Positions 56,681-64,000 of a DNA stretch of 64,000 bases are shown here, one piece after another. How positions within the stretch are numbered: the stretch's first letter is position 1; each line of letters opens with the position of its first letter. A program made the translations under genes and the position numbers. The stretch is from Myxocyprinus asiaticus (lineage: Eukaryota > Chordata > Actinopteri > Cypriniformes > Catostomidae), in NCBI RefSeq assembly GCF_019703515.2, contig NC_059349.1:24338744-24402743 (forward strand), read 5' to 3'. Below the pieces are notes generated by a model. The model saw only the letters and a program-made list of their open reading frames with translations. It was not told the origin of the DNA and did not search any database.

Positions 56681-57299
56681 TATTGTGTAGGTCCCCCTTG
56701 TGCCACCAAAACAGCGCCAACCTGCATCTCAGAATAGCATTCTGAGATCCTATTCTTCTTGCCACAATTTTACAGAGCAGTTATCTGAGTTACCTTAGAC
56801 TTTGTCAGTTCAAACCAGTCTGGCCATTCTCTGTTGACCTCTCATCAACAAGGCATTTCCGTCCACAGAACTGCTGCTCACTGGATGTTTTTTGTTTATT
56901 GCACCATTAGGAGTAAATTCTAGAGACTGTTGTTCGGGAAAATCCCAGGAGATCAGTAGTTACAGAAACCCTCAAACCAGCCCATCTGGCACCAACAATC
57001 ATGCCATGCTCCAAATTACTGAGATCACATTTTTTCCCCCATTCTGATGGTTGATGTGAACATTAACTGAAACTCCTGACCTGTATCTGCATGATTTTAT
57101 GCACTGCTGTGACACAATTAGCTGATTGGATAATTGCATGGATGATTGTTGGTGCCAGATGGCTGGTTTGAGGATTTATATAACTCTCCTGGGATTTTAA
57201 CCCAGAATGCTATTCTGAGATGCGGGATGGCGCTGTTTTGGTGGCATGAGGGGGACCTACACAATATTAGGCAGGTGGTTTTAATGTTGTGGCTGATCG

Positions 57300-57346
<47 letters not shown>

Positions 57347-57348
57347 CA
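57300..57348. repeat. (TG)n(TA)n microsatellite
   Basis: A compound TG then TA run directly at the end of the older Tc1-like element. Confidence 0.9.
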
Positions 57349-57353
57349 TACAG

Positions 57354-57510
57354 GGTTGGGAGGGTTACTTTTGAAATGTATTCCACTACAGATTACAGAA
57401 TACATGCTGTAAAATTTAATTTGTAACGTATTCTGTTAGATTACTCAAGGTCAGTAACATATTGGATTACTAACTTTGGATCAGTAATTTTGGATTACTT
57501 CTTCAGCACT
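57354..57510. mobile_element. hAT-like MITE end
   Basis: The start gggttgggagggttactttt, then ccactacagattacagaata, is the typical end of a fish hAT-derived repeat related to 17,150-17,600. The opposite end is not evident, though tgcaaagtaatctcttcagt near 58,060 may be it. Confidence 0.45.
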
Positions 57511-58149
57511 GGTTGATTTTTTCACTTTTGACTATAAAAACTCTGCCAGTAAAGTAAGACAAAAAATACACATGTTAAAAATAAGTTCTCTGAAAAACCT
57601 AAATATTTTATGCAGTGTTGTTTCTAAAACAAGATAAATCAAACTGATCTTGTTTTAAGGATTTTTAGATATGTTTACAGGAAAACAATAAAACAATTAT
57701 TATCAAGAATACAATTTTTGCCCTAATATCAAAGGTTTTACTAGAAAAAAAGAAATTATGATCCAATGTGAATTTTCTTGATAAAATAAATATGATCATG
57801 CCTGGTAACGTGCATGTAAAATGGCTAGAAATAGCATTTTAACTTAGCATAAAGCTGACAATTTACACAAGGTTTATTTCTAATATTTTCTGCTCCAAAC
57901 TTACTTCAAACTTACTTCTCTGTCTGCTCATATGAATGTAACACATAAGAAAGTGTTTCACCACTGTTCAGATGCACTTTGGATCACATCATTTATATGT
58001 ATAAATGTTTTCCATCTGAAAGGACTAAATATTAAATGAAACAAATGACAATAAAATGCAAAGTAATCTCTTCAGTAATCAAAATACTTTTTGAATGTAA
58101 CCCCGGGAGGGGGATAACGCATGTGTAATGTTTAAATTTGAGTTTGAAA

Positions 58150-58893
58150 TTAATGTTCTGTTGATTGTCCACACCGGTTCCTGCTTCCTCCTTGGTAGGG
58201 TAGGCAGAGTCTGCCACAGTGATACCGAAACCCGAGATAGGAGAAAGACGCACTGTCAGAAATGCCCTCGCTGCTGGGGGAAGAGTCACAACGCTGAGGA
58301 GGTATGATACTGTGGTACTGGAGCCCAGTGCCGTCTGGCAGGAGACAAAGGAGCTGCTGCCATCCGCCAGGGGGCGGGGGAGCTCGCTGCCATCCGCCAG
58401 GAAGTGGAGGAGCCGCTGCCGGTCGCTAGAGGGCGGAGGAGGGACTACCATCCCCCAGGGTGCGGGGGAGCTCGCTGCCATCTGCCAGGAGACAGAGGAG
58501 CCTTTGACATCTGCCGGGAGGCAGAGGAGCTCGCTGACATCCGCTAAGAGGCGAGGTCTAGTGCTATCGCCCGGCGTCTCGGAGGACCGCTGCCCAGCTC
58601 GCCAAGGACCGAATGGCGGCATGGTTGGGGACCAGTGTGTTTCTTTATTCTCTCTCTCCTCACACACTCTCTCTCTCTCTCTGTCTGTCTCTCTCTCTCA
58701 CTCTTTCCCTCTCCCCTTTCCCTCCCCTCATCTCTCCCAGGGTCCAAAGAGGCGGGGAAGACCTGCCGGCAGAAGGACAGGCGGAAGGGCAACACCTCCC
58801 CTCCAGGAAGGGAGGGGAGTATGTCAAGCCGGAGGTTTCCCCAGCCTGAATTGGGTGGTGGAGGAGTGTGACGAGGAGGAGGGCGTGGCCGTC
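58150..58893 (+). mobile_element. Fossil LTR retrotransposon, mostly deleted
   Basis: At 58,219-58,236 TGATACCGAAACCCGAGA differs from the tRNA-Phe primer-binding site at 6,751 by three G-to-A changes. It follows an LTR-like end (...tctgccaca). At 58,868 TGTGACGAGGAGG, then GGGCGTGGCC, resembles the start of a Gmr1-type LTR and stops at a LINE junction. Between them are only GC-rich repeats (ctgccatccgcca, gagctcgctg), a CT run (58,650-58,720) and no pol genes. A degraded relative of the element at 3,314-7,109 is a plausible but uncertain reading. Confidence 0.45.
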
Positions 58894-59521
58894 CTTAAGT
58901 CCACTCTCATCTCCACTGTTTTGAGCATGTTCAGCTCAAGCTTGCTTTGACCGCACCAGACAGTCAGCTGTTCAACCTCCCATCTGTATGCAGACTCGCC
59001 ACCGTCGTGGATGAGGCCAATGGCCGTGGTGTGTCTGCAAACTTCAGGAGCTTGACAGGGGTCCTTTGCAGTGCAGTCATTCATTCATGTACAGGGAGAA
59101 AACCAGTGGAGAGTGAACACATCCCTGAGGAGCACAAGTGCTAATAGTGAGGGTCCCGAATGTGATTTTCCCCAGTCTCACTAGCTGCAGCCTATCTGTC
59201 AGAAAGCTGGTGATCCACCATCAGATTGTGGTTGGCATGAACTGAAGTCCACAAATAGGATCCTTGCATAAGTCCCAGGTCGAGGTGTTGCAGGATATAA
59301 TGCAGTCCCATGTTGACAGCATCATCCACAGACCTTTTTGCTCGGTAAGCAAACTGAAGGGGGTCTAGCAGGGGTCCAGTTATGTCCTTCAGGTAGGCCA
59401 AAACCAGTCTCTCAAATGACTTCATGACCACAGACATGAGAGCGACAAGTCTGTCGCTCAGAATCCTGTGATTTTGTTTTTTTGGGGGACCGGAATGATG
59501 GTGGATTGTTTGAACCACCAG

Positions 59522-60064
59522 GGGCTGGTTGCACCAGCTATATGTAAGTTACAACTTAGCTTATTTGTGGCGTAAATGGGCACTAAGTCACAATTTACAC
59601 TCTACTAAATATTTGAGCATTGCACCATTATTCTTAGGTAGGACGTAACCCTACGCATAAACTAAATATTTACGGAAGCCTCCAACCAGGAGTAACGGAT
59701 GGAATAAAAAAGCAGATTCATTTAATGACATCAATGAGCTCATGTTTTATGTTTCCTTTCAACATATATGATGATGTTGGCAATGACACTCGTTTACATA
59801 ACGGGAGAAAACATTATGTAAAAAAACGTACTTCTTCAGCATGAAACCGATCTAACGGTGCACTTTCCTGTGTACGCCGACTGGTGTCAAGTTTCAACAT
59901 ACGAAATAGATATTAAAATGAATAAATGTCTATTTTTCCAGCCTGTTGTATTAGAACTTATGTATTTATTGCCCCTTATTCATTTTAGAAACAGTTATTA
60001 TCTATTAGTATGTGAACTTTACATCCCAACTTACCTACTTACGCACAGCTGGTGCAACCCTACC
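59522..60064 (+). mobile_element. Small DNA transposon, first insertion in the LINE
   Basis: Flanked by CAG on both sides (59,519-59,521 and 60,065-60,067); ends GGGCTGGTTGCACCAGCT and, inverted, GGTAGGGTTGCACCAGCT. Removing it restores continuity of the LINE. 543 bp, non-coding. A 3-bp duplication suggests PIF/Harbinger, not certain. Confidence 0.75.
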
Positions 60065-60123
60065 CAGGGAACTTCACACTGCTCAAGTGATCTATTGAAG
60101 ATCTGTGTGAAGATGGGGACCAG

Positions 60124-60582
60124 GGCAGGGTTGCACCAGCTGTGCGTAAGTTCTCACATAAGTTAAGACGTAAAGTTCACACTAAGGGCTTAGTAACTAC
60201 TAGTTAGTTTGTAACTAAGTCAGAGCTTAATTTGGTTGCACCACCTGTTCTTAAGGCAAGACTTAACTTTTTAACGTAATGTTTTCTCCCGTAAATATAA
60301 ACGAGTGTAAATGCCAACATCATCATATATGTCAATAGGACTGAAGCCTGTCATGCAAAACATGAGCTCATTGACGTCATTAAATGAATCTGCTTTTTTA
60401 TTCCATCCGTTACTCCTGGTCAGAGGTTTCCGTACATATTTAGTTTATACGTAGGTTACGTCTTACCTAAGTTTAATGGTGCAACCCTCAAATATTTAGT
60501 AGTGCGTAAATTGTGTCTTAGTGCCCATTTACGCCACAACTAGGTTAAGTTGTAACTTACGTATAGCTGGTGCAACCAGCCC
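60124..60582 (-). mobile_element. Small DNA transposon, second insertion in opposite orientation
   Basis: Same family: left end GGCAGGGTTGCACCAGCT, right end (inverted) GGGCTGGTTGCACCAGCT, so it is reversed relative to 59,522-60,064. CAG on both sides (60,121-60,123 and 60,583-60,585). The two copies together form a large inverted repeat of about 300-bp arms. Confidence 0.75.
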
Positions 60583-60647
60583 CAGTTGGTCAGCGCAGAC
60601 TTTCAGACAGGTAGGCAGTAGGGGTAAAATCTTTCCGTGGCAGGGAG

Positions 60648-60735
60648 AGCTCTCACTCCGCCTGCCACGGCTCTCACTCCACCTGCCACGGCTCTCACTC
60701 CACCTGCCACAGCTCTCACTCGGATATCACTCGAC
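60648..60735. repeat. Short tandem repeat, ~22-bp unit
   Basis: About four units of ctctcactccacctgccacgg, the last diverging to ctcactcggatatcactcg. Confidence 0.85.
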
Positions 60736-60911
60736 CTGTCACTGTCATTTCATTGGGGGTTAATTTCCTTTTGACAAAGTCCTGTCCAGTGCATTTTAAG
60801 TGTGATTCAAACTTCCACTGAAACCACTACTCAAAGTTCAGCTGCCTCTGTGTCATGCACACACTTTAAGAACGTGCAAGACATAAGCTCCTGATTTTGC
60901 ATCAGATCTAG

Positions 60912-63900
60912 GTGAGAGCTGGCTGTGACATTTACTGATCACATCTGAGAGCTGGCTGTGACGTAACGGATCGTGTGTGAGAGCTGGCTGTGACATAGCG
61001 GATCATGTGTGAGAGCTGGCTGTGATGCAACAGATCGCGTGTGAGAGCTGTGACGCGACGGATCGTGTGTGAGAGCTGTGATGCGACGGATCATGTGTGA
61101 GAGCTGGCTGTGACGCAACGGATCGTGTGTGAGAGCTGTGAGGCAACGGATCAAGTGTGGGAGCTGGCTGTGACGCAATGGATCATGTGTGAGAGCTGGC
61201 TGTGACGCAACGGATCATGTGTGAGAGCTGGCTGTGACGCAACGGATCGTGTGTGGGAGCTGGCTGTGACGCAACGGATCGTGTGTGAGAGCTGGCTGTG
61301 ACGCAACGTATCATGTGTGAGAGCTGGCTGTGACGCAACGGATCGTGTGTGAGAGCTGGCTGTGACGCAACTGATCGTGTGTGAGAGCTGGCTTTGATGC
61401 AACGGATCGTGTGTGAGAGCTGGCTGTGACGCAACGGATCGTGTGTGAGAGCTGTGAGGCAACGGATCAAGTGTGGGAGCTGGCTGTGACAACAGATCGT
61501 GTGTGAGAGCTGTGAGGCAACGGATCAAGTGTGGGAGCTGGCTGTGACGCAACGGATCGTGTGTGAGAGCTGTGAGGCAACGGATCATGTGTGAGAGCTG
61601 TGACACGACGGATCCCGTGTAAGAGCTGTGATGCAACAGATCGCGAGTGAGAACTGTGACGTGACGGATCGCGTGTGAGAGCTGTGACGGGACGGATCAC
61701 GTGTGAGAGCTGTGATGCGACGGATCGCGTGTGAGAGCTGTGACGCGAAGGATCGCATGTGAGAGCTGGCTGTGACGCAACGGATCGCGCGTGAGAGCTG
61801 TGATGCGACGGATCGCGTGTGAGAGCTGTGATGCGAGGGATCGCGTGTGAGAGCTGTGATGCGAGGGATCGCGTGTGAGAGCTGTGATGCGAGGGATCGC
61901 GTGTGAGAGCTGTGATGCGAGGGATCGCGTGTGAGAGCTGGCTGTGACGCAACGGATCGCGTGTGAGAGCTGAGAGGTGATGGATCACGTGTGAGAGCTT
62001 TGACGTTATGGATCGCATGTGAGAGCTGGCTGTGACGCAACGGATCGCGTGTGAGAGCTGGCTGTGACGCGACAGATCGCGTGTGGGAGCTGGCTGTGAC
62101 GCAACGGATCGTGTGTGAGAGCTGGCTGTGACGCAGCGGATCGTGTGAGAGCTGGCTGTGACGCAACGGATCGTGTGTGAGAGCTGGCTTTGATGCAACG
62201 GATCGTGTGTGAGAGCTGGCTGTGACGCAACGGATCGTGTGTGAGAGCTGTGAGGCAACGGATCAAGTGTGGGAGCTGGCTGTGACGCAACAGATCATGT
62301 GTGAGAGCTGTGAGGCAACGGATCAAGTGTGGGAGCTGGCTGTGACGCAACGGATCGTGTGTGAGAGCTGTGAGGCAACGGATCAAGTGTGGGAGCTGGC
62401 TGTGACGCAACGGATCGTGTGTGAGAGCTGTGAGGCAACGGATCAAGTGTGGGAGCTGGCTGTGACGCAACGGATCGTGTGTGAGAGCTGTGAGGCAACG
62501 GATCATGTGTGAGAGCTGTGACATGACGGATCGCGTGTAAGAGCTGTGATGCAACAGATCGCGTGTGAGAACTATGACGTGACGGATCGCGTGTGAGAGC
62601 TGTGACGGGACGGATCACGTGTGAGAGCTGTGATGCGACGGATCGCGTGTGAGAGCTGTGACGCGATGGATCGCGTGTGAGAGCTGGCTGTGACGCAACG
62701 GATAGCGTGTGAGAGCTGGCTGTGACGCAACGGATCGCGCGTGAGAGCTGTGACACGACGGATCGCGTGTGAGAGCTGTGATGCGACGGATCGCGTGTGA
62801 GAGCTGTGATGCGAGGGATCGCGTGTGAGAGCTGTGATGCGAGAGATCGCGTGTGAGAGCTGGCTGTGACGCAACGGATCGCGTGTGAGAGCTGGCTGTG
62901 ACACAACAGATCATGTGTGAGAGCTGAGAGGTGATGGATCACGTGTGAGAGCTTTGACGTTATGGATCGCGTGTGAGAGCTGGCTGTGACACAACAGATC
63001 ATGTGTGAGAGCTGAGAGGTGATGGATCACGTGTGAGAGCTTTGACGTTATGGATCGCGTGTGAGAGCTGGCTGTGACGGGACGGATCGCGTGTGAGAGC
63101 TGGCTGTGACGCAACAGATCGTGTGTGAGAGCTGGCTGTGACGCAACTGATCGTGTGTGAGAGCTGGCTGTGACGCAACGGATCACGTGTGAGAGCTGGC
63201 TGTGATGCAACGGATCACGTGTGAGAGCTGTGACACGACGGATCGTGTGTGAGAGCTGGCTGTGACACAACGGATCATGTGTGAGAGCTGTGACGCGACG
63301 GATCGCGTGTGAGAGCTGGCTGTGACGCAACAGATCGTGTGTGAGAGCTGCCTGTGACGCAACAGATGGTGTGTGAGAGCTGGCTGTGACGCAACGGATC
63401 GCGTGTGAGAGCTGTGACGCGACGGATCGCGTGTGAGAGCTGTGATGCGACGGATCGTATGTAAGAGCTGTGACACGATGGATCGTGTGTGAGAGCTGTC
63501 TGTGACGCAACGGATCGTGTGTGAGAGCTGGCTGTGACGCAACGGATCGTGTGTGAGAGCTGTGACGCAACGGATTGCGTGTGAGAGCTGGCTGTGACGC
63601 AACGGATCGTGTGTGAGAGCTGGCTGTGACGCAACGGATCGCGTGTGAGAGCTGTGATGCGACGGATCGCGTGTGAGAGCTGTGACGCGACGGATCACGT
63701 GTGAGAGCTGGCTGTGACGCAACGGATCGTGTGTGAGAGCTGGCTGTGACGCAACGGATCGCGTGTGAGAGCTGTGATGCGACGGATCGCGTGTGAGAGC
63801 TGTGACGCGACGGATCACGTGTGAGAGCTGTGACACAACGGATCTTGTGTGAAAGCTGTGACGCAACGGATTGCATGTGAGAGCTGTGACACAACGGATC

Positions 63901-63914
63901 GTGTGAGAGCTGGA
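60912..63914. repeat. 3-kb minisatellite of 28- and 32-bp units
   Basis: About 95-100 units by length. The long unit contains gagagctggctgtgacgcaa, then cggatcgtgtgt. The short unit lacks the four bases GGCT. Most differences between units are C/T or G/A at CpG positions (gacg/gatg, cgtgt/cacgt). Because the unit has no stop on the minus strand and its lengths are not multiples of three, all minus frames are open for hundreds of codons; these frames are not genes. Both array ends are inside the window. Confidence 0.97.
62221..62500. repeat. Higher-order repeat: 60-bp dimer, nearly five copies
   Basis: One long and one short unit (32 + 28 bp) form an exact 60-bp period, with copies starting at 62,221, 62,281, 62,341, 62,401 and 62,461. 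Only one copy shows substitutions in the first part. Being a multiple of three, this block gives a plus-strand frame of repeated 20-residue units, a by-product. Confidence 0.93.
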
Positions 63915-64000
63915 CTGATACTAGTATCATTTAAAAAATGAAAACCCTAACCTAACCCTTTAACCCCATTGTGTCTAAATGAATTTCTTTAACTCATTAA
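63915..64000. other. Edge sequence after the minisatellite
   Basis: Unique-looking sequence with two telomere-like words (ccctaacctaaccc at 63,945-63,958), too short to call a telomeric repeat. Confidence 0.5.

Larger units (their letters stand above)
55063..57303 (-). mobile_element. Older Tc1-like transposon serving as host for a younger one
   Basis: The inverted ends atcagccacaacattaaaac (55,066) and its complement at about 57,270-57,293 enclose a degenerate transposase in minus orientation (actgagatcacattttttcc and related motifs also seen in 24,499-25,277). After removal of the inserted 55,099-56,680 element the host is about 660 bp. Its reading frame is destroyed. Confidence 0.8.
58894..60640 (-). 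pseudogene. L2/CR1-like LINE reverse-transcriptase fossil, interrupted twice
   Basis: Minus-strand pieces in order: VCADQL (about 60,583-60,610), PIFTQIFNRSLEQCEVPW (60,123-60,065), then from 59,521 [33 protein letters not shown] and, after 59,084, GLIHDGGESAYRWEVEQLTV. These are consecutive segments of one reverse transcriptase of the same clade as 33,692-35,480. Two small transposons were inserted between the first three pieces. The 3' part is lost at 58,894. Confidence 0.8.

Noticed and set aside
58219..58950. 243-codon plus-strand frame rich in Arg/Ser/Gly
   Set aside because: Translation of GC-rich and CT-rich repeats in a decayed LTR element; no conserved domain.
62222..62512. Plus-strand frame of repeated 20-residue units
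   Set aside because: Produced by the exact 60-bp dimer period of the minisatellite; not a protein.
60912..63914. CRISPR-like array
   Set aside because: Units are contiguous variants of one sequence with no unique spacers, in a vertebrate genome; it is a minisatellite.
60939..63930. Long minus-strand open frames of His/Ser/Arg-rich repeats (up to 339 codons)
   Set aside because: They are translations of the minisatellite. Every minus frame is open because the unit lacks stops, and unit lengths of 28 and 32 make the frame rotate. No splice or start context supports a gene.
63945..63958. Telomere-like words ccctaacctaaccc
   Set aside because: Only about two imperfect units; chance or a minor interstitial motif.

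Overview
The window is nuclear DNA of a teleost fish, most likely a cyprinid. Intron-split vertebrate genes lie among dense fish-type transposons (Tc1-like elements, a Gmr1-like LTR element, L1, L2/CR1-like LINEs, TTAA-flanked palindromic elements) and several interspersed repeats I associate with carp-like fish. There are no operons. The order assignment rests on recalled repeat families and is an inference.

Three host genes can be modelled. (1) hfm1, the meiotic MER3-type DNA helicase, runs on the minus strand from a start codon near 21,310 to at least position 960. About 27 exons are visible and the last ones lie off the left edge. (2) znf644, a C2H2 zinc-finger protein of the G9a/GLP-associated ZNF644/WIZ group, runs on the plus strand from a non-coding first exon near 22,360 to a stop at 44,058. 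Its coding exons add up in frame to 1,213 codons. (3) lrrc8d, a volume-regulated anion channel subunit, lies on the minus strand (47,684-50,191) as a single 835-codon coding exon, with two likely 5' UTR exons at 51.7-52.2 kb and beyond. hfm1 and znf644 are head to head across a CpG-containing promoter interval. znf644 and lrrc8d are tail to tail.

Most of the rest is transposon. A 3.8-kb LTR retrotransposon with near-identical LTRs sits in an hfm1 intron. A nearly full-length L1 fills the 7.8-kb hfm1 intron, and a mosaic second L1 copy, interrupted by an L2/CR1-like LINE, lies inside znf644. Four Tc1-like elements or remnants, TTAA elements nested in one another and a SINE-like insert follow. 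At 55.1-56.7 kb an apparently intact Tc1-like transposon is nested in an older one. From 58 kb rightwards there are fossil LTR and LINE pieces carrying two inverted copies of one small transposon. A 3-kb minisatellite (60.9-63.9 kb) of 28- and 32-bp units ends the window.

The most interesting host-gene signal is in znf644. Two paralogous exons (31,517-31,960 and 40,190-40,741) share coding sequence and flanking intron, are both phase 1-1 and both open. This is an internal exon duplication that would give the protein two copies of one zinc-finger module.
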